From Betaproteobacteria bacterium (GTDB lineage: Bacteria > Pseudomonadota > Gammaproteobacteria > Burkholderiales > Burkholderiaceae_C), in contig VGHB01000004.1 of NCBI GenBank assembly GCA_016868355.1, positions 62,001-126,000 of the forward strand: 64,000 nt of DNA. Direction: 5' to 3'. How positions within the stretch are numbered: the stretch's first letter is position 1; the number at the start of each line of letters is the position of its first letter. Below the pieces are notes generated by a model that saw nothing but the letters and a program-made list of their open reading frames with translations, did not search any database and had not been told where the DNA came from. Position numbers and translations under genes: made by a program. This document shows positions 38,192 to 47,509 of this stretch, piece after piece.

Positions 38192-38554
38192 TCAGCCGTC
38201 TACAGCCAAGAGTTCGACTTCAAACACGAGGGTTGCGTTGGGCGGGATCACCCCGCCAGCGCCATCAGCACCATAGCCCAACTCGGGCGGAATCGTCAGC
38301 ACACGCGTGCCGCCCACCTGCATCCCGGCCACCCCTTGGTCCCAGCCCTGAATCACCATACCGGCTCCAAGGCTGAACTCGAAGGGGTCGCCGCGGGACT
38401 TGCTGCTGTCGAACTGGCGGCCCCGGCCTTGATCGGCCATCGGGTCGTGCAGCCAGCCGGTGTAGTGGACGGTCACGTCATCGCCCGCATGGGCCGTGGT
38501 GCCATTGCCGACGATGAGGTCTTCAATCTGAAGGTCTTGGGAGTCTGCGCTCAT
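38192..38554 (-). CDS. FKBP-type peptidyl-prolyl isomerase
   Basis: 120 aa single-domain FKBP, cytoplasmic (no signal). Family blocks: [56 protein letters not shown] and [11 protein letters not shown], holding the active-site aromatic residues. It starts inside the last 32 bp of gluQ, same strand, so expression is probably coupled. Confidence 0.94.
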   Translation of the reverse strand: MSADSQDLQIEDLIVGNGTTAHAGDDVTVHYTGWLHDPMADQGRGRQFDSSKSRGDPFEFSLGAGMVIQGWDQGVAGMQVGGTRVLTIPPELGYGADGAGGVIPPNATLVFEVELLAVDG

Positions 38555-39551
38555 GGAAATTCCGATTTGTTGAGGCGGGGATGGTAAGCGAGCGGGCCTG
38601 TGGCGGCAGTGGGACCATCCAGCGCCTAGCCCAGGCCTGGGTGGCCAGCTCCAGCCAGCGCTGCAGCTCCTGTGGTCCAGGGACTGTTTGAGCAGACGAT
38701 GGTGCGAACGCCGCTTGCTCCTGTGGCGGTGACAACTTCAGGTCCAGCACCTGTGCAGCGGCCTGCAAGGTTTCCCATGGCCGGTTGACATCCACCGCTT
38801 GTGCGCCGGTCTGCTTGGATAACTTTTGCCCGTCTGCAGCCAAGACCAGGGGTGTGTGCAGGTAACGCGGTGTGGGGAGGCCCAACAGGCCTTGCAAGTG
38901 CTGCTGGCGTGGGGTGTTGTCTGCAAGATCTTCACCCCGAACGACATCGGTGATGCCTTGCTCAGCGTCATCGACCACGACTGCCAACTGATAGGCCCAA
39001 ATGCCGTCGGCTCGGCGCACCACGAAGTCGCCCACCTCGGCCTGCAGGTCCTGCGACTGGGGACCCAAGCGACGGTCGAACCACGGCCACACACCCGGCA
39101 CTTGCACCCGCCAAGCCCTTACGGTACGCCCGTTCAGACCTTCTCGGCAGGTGCCGGGATAGCGTGCGCTCGCGTGGCGCTCGTCGGGCATACCGTCCTG
39201 CGCCAGTGCCTGTTGAATGTCCAGGCGGCTGCAGGCGCAACCGTAAGCCCATCTGCCCTGCTGCAGGGAACGCCACGCGGCCTCATACCGCTCGGTCCTG
39301 CGAGATTGCCACTGCACCGATTCGTCAGAATGCAACCCCAGGCGGTCAAGTTGATGCAGGATGTGCTGATCCGCGCCCGGGCTGCATCGGGGCCAGTCGC
39401 TGTCTTCAATGCGCACCAGCCAGGTTCCGCCATGGGCCCGTGCATCCAACCAGCTGGCCAGCGCGGCCACCACCGACCCGGCGTGCAGTGGGCCCGAGGG
39501 CGTGGGCGCGAAGCGGCCCCTGTATGGGCTCAGCATGGAAGCGCGCGCCAT
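38523..39551 (-). CDS. gluQ: Glutamyl-Q tRNA(Asp) synthetase
   Basis: 342 aa GluRS paralogue that charges queuosine in the tRNA-Asp anticodon with glutamate. Catalytic domain with HIGH-like [14 protein letters not shown] and KMSKS-like [12 protein letters not shown], zinc site GCACSR ... YPGTC, and no anticodon-binding domain, as expected. Works downstream of queuosine synthesis, to which queF (48715) belongs. Start ATG at 39551; another in-frame ATG 15 bp later is equally possible. Its 3' end overlaps the FKBP start. Confidence 0.93.
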   Translation of the reverse strand: MARASMLSPYRGRFAPTPSGPLHAGSVVAALASWLDARAHGGTWLVRIEDSDWPRCSPGADQHILHQLDRLGLHSDESVQWQSRRTERYEAAWRSLQQGRWAYGCACSRLDIQQALAQDGMPDERHASARYPGTCREGLNGRTVRAWRVQVPGVWPWFDRRLGPQSQDLQAEVGDFVVRRADGIWAYQLAVVVDDAEQGITDVVRGEDLADNTPRQQHLQGLLGLPTPRYLHTPLVLAADGQKLSKQTGAQAVDVNRPWETLQAAAQVLDLKLSPPQEQAAFAPSSAQTVPGPQELQRWLELATQAWARRWMVPLPPQARSLTIPASTNRNFHERRLPRPSD

Positions 39552-39590
39552 GGGCTTCGGCGGCTGGGTAGCGGGTACCGAGCCATGGTG

Positions 39591-39995
39591 CTACGGGCGG
39601 GTCAGCTGATGGCTTGGGCTGACGCTCAGCACAAACGGCAGCTCCCCCAGCGGCTCGACAGCCACGCCCGGCACAGCGTTCAAGCCGTTCAAGGCAATCC
39701 CTAGAGTGAGGTCCGCTTGACCCGACAGCAGGGCCTCCCATGTGCCGGCCATCTCAGCGAGCAGGCGACGCCCTTCATACAGCAACTTCTGCCCCGCTGC
39801 GGTGAGCCAAGCTTGGCCTGACCTGCGGTCGAACAAGAGCACATCCAACGACTTTTCGAGTTGCCACAGCTTGCGGGTCAGCGCCGAGGGCACACGACCT
39901 AGCTCGCGCGCGGCAGGGGCGAAACTGCCGTTGCGCGTGATCGCATCCATCATCATGAGGGCCTGCGAAGTCAAGGTCAGGTGCTTGTCTGCCAT
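39591..39995 (-). pseudogene. LysR-family regulator, internally deleted and truncated
   Basis: 134 codons remain. Residues 1-60 are an intact LysR winged HTH (LTSQALMMMDAITRNGSFAPAARELGRVPSALTRKLWQLE), followed by the linker to about residue 85. The sequence then jumps from RRLLAEMA straight to GTWEALLSGQADLTLGI, which in full-length relatives lies about 60 residues later, and stops at HQLTRP; the second half of the effector domain is gone. Full LysR proteins are ~300 aa. The reading frame survives the deletion. It is divergent from pirin, a pairing I recall from related bacteria. A DNA-binding fragment could still be made. Confidence 0.8.
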
Positions 39996-40118
39996 GGCTT
40001 TATCTTATTTGAACGAGGGTTTCAAGGTCGGCGACCCAATCGCTCGTTGGTGGCGTTCTACAGTACGCACTTGCCGCAGCTACGTTTGCGCTGCGGCCTG
40101 CCCCACGAGCACGCCAAT

Positions 40119-40853
40119 ATGATGTACCTGCGCCGTTCCCAAGAGCGGGGCTACGCCGACCACGGCTGGCTTCGCAGTTTCCACAGCTTTTCCTTTGCCA
40201 GCTATCAAGACCCCCGCTTCGTATCCTGGGGCAATCTGCGTGTGATCAATGAAGACCGGGTCGCCCCGGGCACGGGCTTTGGAACCCACGGTCACCGCGA
40301 CATGGAAATTATCAGCGTGGTGCTCAGCGGACGATTGGGCCACCAAGATAGCCTGGGCCACGGAACCACCATCGGGCCTGGCGAGGTGCAGCGCATAAGC
40401 GCTGGTCAGGGCATTCGCCACAGCGAATACAACCACCAGGCTGACCGTGAGACCCACTTCCTGCAGATCTGGTTTCTGCCCGACGCCCCTGGGGGTGATC
40501 CGGGTTATGAGCAGCGGGCTTTTCCAGACAACGATCAGCGAGGTCGCTTGCGTTTGCTGCTCAGCCCCGATGGGGACCTGGGCTCGGTATCCATGCGCGC
40601 CGGTGCACGTTTGTACAGCGGCTTGTTTGACGGGCCTGCCGAGTCGGCCCAACTGGCGTTGGCGGCCAATCGCCTGGCGTATGTGCACCTGGTCCGGGGG
40701 TCGATTCAAGCCAATGGTCAGACCTTGCAGGCCGGTGACGCCCTGATGGTGCGCGACGAGGCCGTGATGCACCTGTCCCACGGTGATGATGCGCACGTGC
40801 TGCTGTTTGATCTGGCCAGGCTTCCCGGAAGCGACTTAACGCCACAGGCTTAA
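40119..40853 (+). CDS. Pirin-family bicupin protein
   Basis: 244 aa. N-terminal cupin MMYLRRSQERGYADHGWLRSFHSFSFASY-type opening, metal ligands in GTHGHRDMEIIS and AGQGIRHSEYNH, and HFLQIWFLP. The C-terminal cupin is shorter and lacks obvious metal ligands. YhhW-like pirins have quercetinase activity or act as redox sensors; function here is unassigned. Two ATGs are adjacent at the start. Divergent from the broken LysR gene, which may have been its regulator. Confidence 0.92.
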   Translation: MMYLRRSQERGYADHGWLRSFHSFSFASYQDPRFVSWGNLRVINEDRVAPGTGFGTHGHRDMEIISVVLSGRLGHQDSLGHGTTIGPGEVQRISAGQGIRHSEYNHQADRETHFLQIWFLPDAPGGDPGYEQRAFPDNDQRGRLRLLLSPDGDLGSVSMRAGARLYSGLFDGPAESAQLALAANRLAYVHLVRGSIQANGQTLQAGDALMVRDEAVMHLSHGDDAHVLLFDLARLPGSDLTPQA

Positions 40854-40917
40854 CAGCCCGGTATGGGGGCGCCTCACCGGCGGGGCGCGCGTATTCGAGC
40901 CCCGGTCGTGTGGTTGA

Positions 40918-41925
40918 TCAGCGCTCTACCCGCCGGGCTTCTGGGTTGACGACATGGGTGGGTGTGCCAGCCAAGAAATTCAGCACGTTGTCGAAGGCCG
41001 ACGAGAAGTACATCTCGTAGCTTTCGCGTTCGACATAGCCGATGTGAGGCGTGCAAATGGCATTTTCCAAGCGCAGCAAGGGGTGACCTGCCAAGGGCGG
41101 CTCGCTCTCGAACACGTCGACGGCGGCCATGCCCGGCCGTCCGCGGTTCAGGCCCGCCACCAGGGAACCATCGTCGATGAGTTCAGCTCGCGAGGTGTTA
41201 ACCAGTATCGAGGTGGGCTTCATCAGCGACAGGTCGATCAGGTTGACGATGCCACGGGTGGTGCTGCTCAGGCGCAGGTGCAGGCTCAGCACATCGCTGT
41301 CACTGAAGAGCGCTTCGCGGCTGCTGGCGACGTCTAAGCCGTCGTCCAGGGCGCGTCGCCGCGACGCTTCACTGCCCCAGACCATCACCCGCATGCCGAA
41401 GGCCACGCCGTACTGGGCCACCATCGAGCCGATCTTGCCGTAGCCCCAGATTCCCAGGGTTTGGCCCTTGAGAACCTTGCCCAGGCCGAAATTCACCGGC
41501 ATATTAGAAGCGCGCAAACCCGACTGCTGCCATGCGCCGTGTTTAAGGTTGCCGATGTACTGGGGCAGCCGGCGCGAAGCTGCCATGATCAGGGCCCAGG
41601 TGAGCTCGGCCGGGGCTACGGGCGAACCCACGCCCTCGCACACCACGATTCCCAAGTCGGTGCAGGCCTGCAGGTCGATGTGGTTTCCAATGCGGCCGGT
41701 TTGCGCAATCATGCGCAGCTTTGGCAACCGTTCCAACAAGCCGCGCGGCAGGTGGGTGCGCTCGCGAATAAGCACCAGGACTTCGGCATCGCGCAGGCGA
41801 ACAGCCAGCTGGCCGATTCCCTTGACGGTGTTGGTGAACACCTTGGCGTTGAGGTGTTCCAGCTTGGACGCGCAAGGCAGCTTGCGTACGGCGTCTTGGT
41901 AGTCGTCAAGGATGATGATGTTCAT
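40918..41925 (-). CDS. D-2-hydroxyacid dehydrogenase family protein
   Basis: 335 aa NAD-dependent dehydrogenase of the 2-hydroxyacid / phosphoglycerate dehydrogenase family. Rossmann fold GIWGYGKIGSMVAQYG, and catalytic residues Arg (NTSRAELID), Glu (VFESEPP) and His (TPHIGYVERESYE). Substrate unknown. It lies 35 bp after lexA on the same strand with no visible terminator, so it may be co-transcribed with lexA and mildly damage-inducible; that is inference. Confidence 0.9.
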   Translation of the reverse strand: MNIIILDDYQDAVRKLPCASKLEHLNAKVFTNTVKGIGQLAVRLRDAEVLVLIRERTHLPRGLLERLPKLRMIAQTGRIGNHIDLQACTDLGIVVCEGVGSPVAPAELTWALIMAASRRLPQYIGNLKHGAWQQSGLRASNMPVNFGLGKVLKGQTLGIWGYGKIGSMVAQYGVAFGMRVMVWGSEASRRRALDDGLDVASSREALFSDSDVLSLHLRLSSTTRGIVNLIDLSLMKPTSILVNTSRAELIDDGSLVAGLNRGRPGMAAVDVFESEPPLAGHPLLRLENAICTPHIGYVERESYEMYFSSAFDNVLNFLAGTPTHVVNPEARRVER

Positions 41926-41960
41926 GGCGGGCGCTGCGGCAGCAGCCGCATTGTGCCGCC

Positions 41961-42647
41961 TTACATCAGCATGTTGTTGCGCAACAGGCCCACCGCGATG
42001 CCCTCCAAGGCGAAGGTCACTTCGCTCTCGCCATTGAGCGGTATGGTGATCACGGAAAAGTCAGGGTTCTCGGGCAACAGTTCGATAGCGCTGCGGGTGC
42101 GGCGCAGCCGCTTAACGGTGACCTCGTCGCCCAACCGGGCCACGACGATCTGGCCGTTCTTGGCTTCTGAGGCGCGCTGCACGGCCAAAAGGTCGCCGTC
42201 GAGGATGCCGGCATCTCGCATGCTCATCCCACGCACCCGCAGGAGGTAGTCTGGCTTGCGGGGAAACAAGGTGGCTTCGACGGCATAGGTTTGATCGATG
42301 TGTTCTTGGGCCAGGATAGGGCTGCCTGCGGCCACGCGGCCCACCAAGGGCAGGGCCAACTGGGCCAGGCTGGGCAAGGGCAGGCTGAACTGCCGACCGC
42401 GGGACTCCTGCAGCGAGCGCAACGCATCGCCGCGCAGGCGTATGCCGCGTGAGGTGCCACCCACCAGTTCAATCACGCCTTTGCGGGCCAGTGCCTGCAG
42501 GTGTTCTTCAGCGGCGTTGGCTGATTTGAAACCCAGGGCGGCTGCGATTTCCGCCCGGGTGGGTGGTGCGCCTTTGCGCTCAATCGCGGTTTGGACCAGG
42601 TCGAGGATTTGTTGTTGCCGGTCGGTGAGCTTGGGTCGGTCGAGCAT
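41961..42647 (-). CDS. lexA: LexA repressor
   Basis: 228 aa SOS repressor and self-cleaving S24 peptidase. Winged HTH at residues 1-70 ([40 protein letters not shown]). Cleavage site Ala107-Gly108 in RVAAGSP, catalytic Ser142 in [10 protein letters not shown] and Lys179 in VTVKRL. Two operator-like boxes lie upstream at 42682 and 42701, indicating self-repression. Divergent from the asparaginase gene. Confidence 0.97.
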   Translation of the reverse strand: MLDRPKLTDRQQQILDLVQTAIERKGAPPTRAEIAAALGFKSANAAEEHLQALARKGVIELVGGTSRGIRLRGDALRSLQESRGRQFSLPLPSLAQLALPLVGRVAAGSPILAQEHIDQTYAVEATLFPRKPDYLLRVRGMSMRDAGILDGDLLAVQRASEAKNGQIVVARLGDEVTVKRLRRTRSAIELLPENPDFSVITIPLNGESEVTFALEGIAVGLLRNNMLM

Positions 42648-42681
42648 GGTGCAATCTCAGTCAGTGCCAGGCGGCGTTGGG

Positions 42682-42697
42682 CTGTCATTCTATCCAG
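42682..42697. promoter_or_regulatory. LexA box 1
   Basis: CTGTCATTCTATCCAG, a CTGT-N8-CCAG near-palindrome differing from the CTGT-N8-ACAG consensus at one arm base. 35 bp before lexA and 32 bp before the asparaginase start. Confidence 0.75.
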
Positions 42698-42700
42698 TAA

Positions 42701-42716
42701 CTGTGTTTTTATCCAG
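42701..42716. promoter_or_regulatory. LexA box 2
   Basis: CTGTGTTTTTATCCAG; on the other strand CTGGATAAAAACACAG. The same one-base departure from consensus as box 1 and an AT-rich centre. The two boxes start 19 bp apart, so dimers would bind on nearly the same DNA face. Confidence 0.78.
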
Positions 42717-42728
42717 AGGATTCTGAAG

Positions 42729-43772
42729 ATGGTGGTATCGAGCATGCATTCGATCGGCGCGCTTGACTGCACGGTGAGGGTCCTGGGGACCGGCGGCACC
42801 ATTGCCGGGACTGCCCATGCCGGAGCACCTGAGAACGCCTACAAAGCAGGGCAAGTGGCGGTGGAGGATCTGCTCAAACCGTTGTTGCCTGGCCTTCGTG
42901 GGCGTATCGGCCAAGTACAGGCCCTGCAGGTGGCCCAAGTGGATAGCCGGAACATGGAGCATGCGGTGTGGCAGCGCCTGGCCGCTGAACTGCAGGCTGG
43001 CCTGGACGACCCGACCGTGCTTGGGCAGGTGGTGACGCATGGCACGGACACGCTGGAGGAAACAGCCGTGTTCTTGCAGGGTGTTCTGCGCGGGTCCAAG
43101 CCAGTGGTGCTGACCGCGGCGATGCGTCCGGCTACTTCCGCCCAAGCCGACGGGCCACGCAACCTGTTGCAGGCCCTGCACCTGGCAGTGGACCCCGCTG
43201 CCCAGGGCGTGTGGCTGGCCTTTGGCAGGCAAGCCTGGCCGGCCATTCAGGTGCGCAAGGTGCACCCATTTGCACTGGAAGCGTTTTGTGGCGGCGACGG
43301 ACCACCTGCCGCCCAATGGGTCTGTGCAGGGGAACAGGATGGCACGCCGGTGGGCGGCAACAGCGGTGCCTGGCGCTGGAGTGAGTCGGATCTGCGGGCG
43401 CAAGCTGCTCGCCCCTTGGCGGCAGAGCCTGTGTCCTTGCCGGCAGACGTGGAGCGATGGCCGCGTGTGGAGATCGTGCACAGCCATGCGGGCGCAGACG
43501 GACGCCTGCTGCAGCTGATCTTGACCGACCCCACGGTGCAGGGCGTTGTGATCAGCGCCACCGGCAACGGGTCGGTGCACGACAGGCTGCAGGACACTTT
43601 GCGGGCGGCGCTGTCTCAAGGTCGCCTGAAGTGCCATCAGATTTTGGTGGCCAGCCGCTGCACCCGTGGGTGGGTGGTGGGAGAGCCTGACCACGGTTGG
43701 CCGGTGGCCAGCCGCCTGACACCGGCTCAGGCCCGAGTCGCATTGATGTTGCAGTTGGCCGCCGTTGCTTGA
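42729..43772 (+). CDS. L-asparaginase family protein
   Basis: 347 aa. Catalytic Thr motifs of type I/II asparaginases: LGTGGTIAGT (Thr24) and VVTHGTDTLEETA, plus AMRPATSAQADGPRNL. Converts asparagine to aspartate and ammonia. No signal peptide, so cytoplasmic. ATG at 42729 is used; another at 42744 is possible. The only upstream region is the lexA operator region, so it may be under LexA control. Ends 4 bp before the convergent ABC-F gene. Confidence 0.92.
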   Translation: MVVSSMHSIGALDCTVRVLGTGGTIAGTAHAGAPENAYKAGQVAVEDLLKPLLPGLRGRIGQVQALQVAQVDSRNMEHAVWQRLAAELQAGLDDPTVLGQVVTHGTDTLEETAVFLQGVLRGSKPVVLTAAMRPATSAQADGPRNLLQALHLAVDPAAQGVWLAFGRQAWPAIQVRKVHPFALEAFCGGDGPPAAQWVCAGEQDGTPVGGNSGAWRWSESDLRAQAARPLAAEPVSLPADVERWPRVEIVHSHAGADGRLLQLILTDPTVQGVVISATGNGSVHDRLQDTLRAALSQGRLKCHQILVASRCTRGWVVGEPDHGWPVASRLTPAQARVALMLQLAAVA

Positions 43773-43776
43773 CAGC

Positions 43777-45735
43777 CTAGGCCTGCGCCTCCAAACCCTG
43801 CAGCGCCTCGCCGATTTCAAGCCAGCGGTGTTCCAGCTTGGCCGTTTCGTTTTCAAGCTCGCGCAGCTTGCGGCCTGCCTCGGACACTGCAGCGCCAGAC
43901 AGGGTGCCATCGGTGCTGCCTTGAAGAATGCGCACTTGCATCGCCGCTCGTTGCTGCTCAAGGGCCTCCAAGCGCTGTTCGATGCGCTCAAGCTCTTGTT
44001 TGAGCGGACGCTGGCGCTGTGCCCTTTCTTGACGTGCCGCCGCAACGGCCTTTCGGTCTTCACGTCGATTGCCGCCGGCCTGCGGCCCGGCCGATCCGCA
44101 GGCGGCTGTGCGGGTCGACAAATCTTTGGTCAGGCGCTGTGCAGCATATGCCCGTTGCTCATCGGCCAGCCAGCGTTGGTAGTCGTCGAGGTCGCCATCA
44201 AAGGGCTGCAGCGTGCCGGCTGCTACCAGCCAAAACTCATCGCAGACTTCGCGCAAGAGGGCCCGGTCGTGGCTGACCAATAGCACTGAACCCTCGAATC
44301 CGTTAAGGGCCATTGAGAGGGCTTCGCGGGTTTGCAAGTCCAGATGGTTGGTTGGCTCGTCCATCACCAAGAGGTTCGGGCGCTGCCAGACGATCATTGC
44401 CAGCACCAAGCGGGCGCGTTCTCCTCCGGACAGGGTGCCCACGGGGCGCAGCATCTGCTCGCCTGTGAAACGAAATTGGCCCAGAAAGTCGCGCAACTCC
44501 TGTTCGCGCCCATCGGGGCCCCGCTCGCGGGCCCAGCGCACCATCGTCTGCAGGGGGGTATCGTCGTCGCGCAGCAGGTCCATTTCCTGCTGAGCGAAGT
44601 AACCAATGGCCAGTCCTTTGCCCTCGACTTTGGTACCACTTAAAGCTTCGATCTGGCCCACTAGGGTCTTGATCAAGGTGGACTTACCCTGACCATTGGC
44701 GCCCAAGATGCCTACACGCTGGCCCGCCAGCACGCTGCGCTGCACCCCACGCAGTACCACCTGCTGGCCATAGCCGCAATGCAGGTCGCGCAGGCTAAGC
44801 ATGGGATTGGGCACGGAGGCCGGATCGCGAAAGTCAAAGGAGAAGTCGCATGCGCTAAGCACCGGTGCGAGTTTTTCCATCCTCGCTAGGGCCTTGACGC
44901 GGCTCTGCGCTTGTTTGGCCTTGCTGGCCTTGGCCTTGAAACGGTCGATGAAGCGCTGCAACTGCGCCATGCGTTCTTGTTGTCGATCGAAGGCGGCCTG
45001 CTGTAAAAGCAGGCGCTCGGCTCGCATGGACTCGAATGCGGTGTAGTTGCCTGCATAGCGGCTTAGGCGAGCTTCTTCGAGGTGCAAGGTTACCTTGGTA
45101 ACTGCGTCCAAGAATTCACGGTCGTGGCTGATCACGATCAGGGTGGCTGGGTGTCGCTGCAGCCAGCTCTCAAGCCACACCAAGGCGTCCAGGTCGAGGT
45201 GGTTGGTGGGTTCATCCAACAACAGCAGTTCGGCTGGACACATCAGTGCCCGTGCCAGTTGAAGCCGCATGCGCCAGCCTCCCGAGAAGCTGTTGACCGG
45301 CGCGTCCAGCTGCTCGGCGGTGAAACCCAGCCCCATGAGCAGGGTTTGCGCTCGCGAACGCGCATCAAAACTGCCTGCTTGCTCCAAGGCTGCATGGGCC
45401 TCAGCAATGGCATGACCGTCTTGTGATACCTCGGCTGCCGCCAAGCCCGATCGGGCGGCCATCAACGCCACGTCGCCTTCCAGCACAAACTCCGTCGCCC
45501 CCTGCTCCGTCTCGGGCAAATGCTGCGCCACTTCACCTACCCTCCAGTGGCTGGGTACAGCGAGCTCACCGGTATCGGACTCCAAGCGGCCCGATAAGGC
45601 CAGAAAGAGACTGGACTTTCCGGCACCGTTGCGGCCTACCAGCCCTATCTTTTCGCCTGGGTTTAGCGTCACGCTGGCGCGTTCAAGCACGACCTTCACG
45701 CCGCGCCGCAGGGTCACATCGCGCAGCGTGATCAT
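43777..45735 (-). CDS. ABC-F family ATPase, YheS type
   Basis: 652 aa ribosome-associated ABC-F ATPase. Two ABC modules: Walker A GRNGAGKSS and GANGQGKST, signatures FSGGWRMRLQLA and LSGGERARLVLA, Walker B LLLDEPTNHLD and LVMDEPTNHLD. The linker is basic (FIDRFKAKASKAKQAQSRVKAL). The last ~110 residues are a coiled coil (KQELERIEQRLEALEQQRAA), as in YheS/Uup. It relieves stalls on difficult nascent sequences in other bacteria. Its ATG overlaps the prmB stop (ATGA). Second ABC-F protein of the window beside EttA. Confidence 0.9.
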   Translation of the reverse strand: MITLRDVTLRRGVKVVLERASVTLNPGEKIGLVGRNGAGKSSLFLALSGRLESDTGELAVPSHWRVGEVAQHLPETEQGATEFVLEGDVALMAARSGLAAAEVSQDGHAIAEAHAALEQAGSFDARSRAQTLLMGLGFTAEQLDAPVNSFSGGWRMRLQLARALMCPAELLLLDEPTNHLDLDALVWLESWLQRHPATLIVISHDREFLDAVTKVTLHLEEARLSRYAGNYTAFESMRAERLLLQQAAFDRQQERMAQLQRFIDRFKAKASKAKQAQSRVKALARMEKLAPVLSACDFSFDFRDPASVPNPMLSLRDLHCGYGQQVVLRGVQRSVLAGQRVGILGANGQGKSTLIKTLVGQIEALSGTKVEGKGLAIGYFAQQEMDLLRDDDTPLQTMVRWARERGPDGREQELRDFLGQFRFTGEQMLRPVGTLSGGERARLVLAMIVWQRPNLLVMDEPTNHLDLQTREALSMALNGFEGSVLLVSHDRALLREVCDEFWLVAAGTLQPFDGDLDDYQRWLADEQRAYAAQRLTKDLSTRTAACGSAGPQAGGNRREDRKAVAAARQERAQRQRPLKQELERIEQRLEALEQQRAAMQVRILQGSTDGTLSGAAVSEAGRKLRELENETAKLEHRWLEIGEALQGLEAQA

Positions 45736-46682
45736 CTGTCCGAATGTCCGCTGTGGTCGCGGTGTTCAGCCTGCTTGGCTGGGCCGCCCAGCGGCTCCAA
45801 ACCGGACCAGGCGCACAGGTCGGCCGCGGTCAGCGCCAGCACCGCATCGCAGCCGCTGGAGTTTTCCAGCCAAATGGGCTCCAAGCCGCGGGGGCCCGCG
45901 AATCGCGCTTCGAAGGTGGCCCGCTCATGGCCGATTTCCAGAACGAGCCATCCGCCTGATGCCAGGTGAGAACCGGCGTGGCGCAACAAAGCGCTGATAA
46001 AGTCCATACCGTCCAGTCCGCCCGCCAAGGCGATGGCGGGCTCCGCGCGAAACTCAGCGGGCAGGCGGGCCATGGACTCTGCGTTCACATACGGTGGGTT
46101 GCACACGATGAGGTCGTAGCGGCGGCCGGCTACCGCTTGCAGACCGTCACCTTGTAGCAAGTCGATGCGCTGTTCCAGTCCATGACGGTGTCGGTTGATG
46201 GCAGCCACTTCTAAGGCTTGCGAGCTGAGGTCAGCGCCATCGACCTTGGCCTGCGGCCAGGCCAGCGCGCACAGCACGGCCAAGCTTGCATTGCCGGTGC
46301 ACAGGTCCAACACCTGACTCGGCGTGCGTCCCAACAGGCTGTCCAGGTCACCATCTGCCAGGTTCTCTGCAATCATTGACCGCGGCACGATGGTGCGTTC
46401 GTCCACGTAGAAGGGTACGCCCTGCAACCAGGCTTCGCGGGTGAGGTATGCCGCGGGCACCCGCTGATGAATGCGCCGGTCGACCAGTGCCCGAATGGAC
46501 TGGATCTCCGAATCCGTCAGGTCGCGCGAGCCCACACGATCCAGGTCATCCAGCGGCAGCCCCAGTGACCAAAGCCCCAGCCACACTGCCTCGTCAACCG
46601 CATTGGTGGTGCCGTGTCCAAATGAAACGCCCGACTCGGCAAGTCGGGCGGCTTCGATTTCGATGAGGCGCAGTAGCTTCAA
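45732..46682 (-). CDS. prmB: 50S ribosomal protein L3 glutamine methyltransferase
   Basis: 316 aa. N5-glutamine methyltransferase acting on L3. N-terminal helical part (SFGHGTTNAVDEAVWLGLWSLGLP) and RRIHQRVPAAYLTREAWLQG mark PrmB rather than HemK/PrmC. SAM motif I is VLDLCTGNASLAVL, where the usual second Gly is Ala; catalytic NPPY is in VCNPPYVNAESM. The start is TTG, placed immediately after the dapD stop (TGATTG); no ATG is available before the conserved N-terminus. The C-terminal ~25 residues are polar and not conserved. Confidence 0.92.
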   Translation of the reverse strand: MKLLRLIEIEAARLAESGVSFGHGTTNAVDEAVWLGLWSLGLPLDDLDRVGSRDLTDSEIQSIRALVDRRIHQRVPAAYLTREAWLQGVPFYVDERTIVPRSMIAENLADGDLDSLLGRTPSQVLDLCTGNASLAVLCALAWPQAKVDGADLSSQALEVAAINRHRHGLEQRIDLLQGDGLQAVAGRRYDLIVCNPPYVNAESMARLPAEFRAEPAIALAGGLDGMDFISALLRHAGSHLASGGWLVLEIGHERATFEARFAGPRGLEPIWLENSSGCDAVLALTAADLCAWSGLEPLGGPAKQAEHRDHSGHSDR

Positions 46683-47507
46683 TCAGGCCCGCAGCAGGTC
46701 GTTAATGCTGGTCTTGGCGCGGGTTTGCGCATCCACCTTCTTAACAATCACCGCGCAGTACAGGCTGTACTTGCCGTCGGCGCTGGGAAGGTTACCGCTG
46801 ACCACCACCGAGCCAGCAGGCACACGGCCGTAGCTGACCTCACCGGTGGCCCGGTCATAAATCTTGGTGCTCTGGCCGATGTACACGCCCATGGAAATCA
46901 CGCAGTTCTCTTCAACGATCACGCCCTCGACCACTTCGGAGCGCGCACCAATAAAGCAGTTGTCCTCGATGATGGTGGGGTTGGCCTGCAACGGTTCGAG
47001 CACGCCGCCGATGCCCACGCCGCCCGACAGGTGGACGTTCTTTCCAATTTGCGCGCAAGAGCCCACCGTGGCCCAGGTGTCCACCATGGTGCCTTCATCC
47101 ACGTAGGCGCCGATATTTACGTAGCTGGGCATCAACACCACATTCTTGGCAATGAAGGACCCGCGACGCGCCACCGCTGGCGGCACGACGCGCACGCCAG
47201 TCTCTCGCATTTGTGCTTCATCTAAGTGGGCGAACTTGGTCTTGACCTTGTCAAAGAAGCCCAGGTCGCCCGCACGCATGACGCGGTTGTCATTCAAACG
47301 AAAGCTCAAAAGCACTGCTTTCTTGACCCATTGATTCACATTCCACTGGCCTACACCCTGGCGCTCAGCTACGCGGATGCGGCCCTTGTTCAAGTCGGCA
47401 ATGACCTGCTCGACTGCTTCACGCACTTTGGGCGCATTAAGTGCGCTGATTTGGGTGCGCACCTCCCAGGCGGTGTCGATGGTTGCTTGCAGCAAGGCGG
47501 TGCTCAT
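46683..47507 (-). CDS. dapD: Tetrahydrodipicolinate N-succinyltransferase
   Basis: 274 aa, lysine / meso-diaminopimelate pathway. Left-handed beta-helix acyltransferase with the hexapeptide-type run from about residue 110 ([20 protein letters not shown], then the [17 protein letters not shown] segment). The start [11 protein letters not shown] is taken as ATG 2 bp from dapC; the frame is open upstream but without similarity. Forms the dapC-dapD-prmB unit. Confidence 0.96.
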   Translation of the reverse strand: MSTALLQATIDTAWEVRTQISALNAPKVREAVEQVIADLNKGRIRVAERQGVGQWNVNQWVKKAVLLSFRLNDNRVMRAGDLGFFDKVKTKFAHLDEAQMRETGVRVVPPAVARRGSFIAKNVVLMPSYVNIGAYVDEGTMVDTWATVGSCAQIGKNVHLSGGVGIGGVLEPLQANPTIIEDNCFIGARSEVVEGVIVEENCVISMGVYIGQSTKIYDRATGEVSYGRVPAGSVVVSGNLPSADGKYSLYCAVIVKKVDAQTRAKTSINDLLRA

Positions 47508-47509
47508 GG

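Noticed and set aside
42690-44063. 457-codon open frame on the minus strand over the asparaginase
   Set aside because: Antisense to intact asparaginase motifs; Arg/His/Gln-rich product with no recognisable domain.
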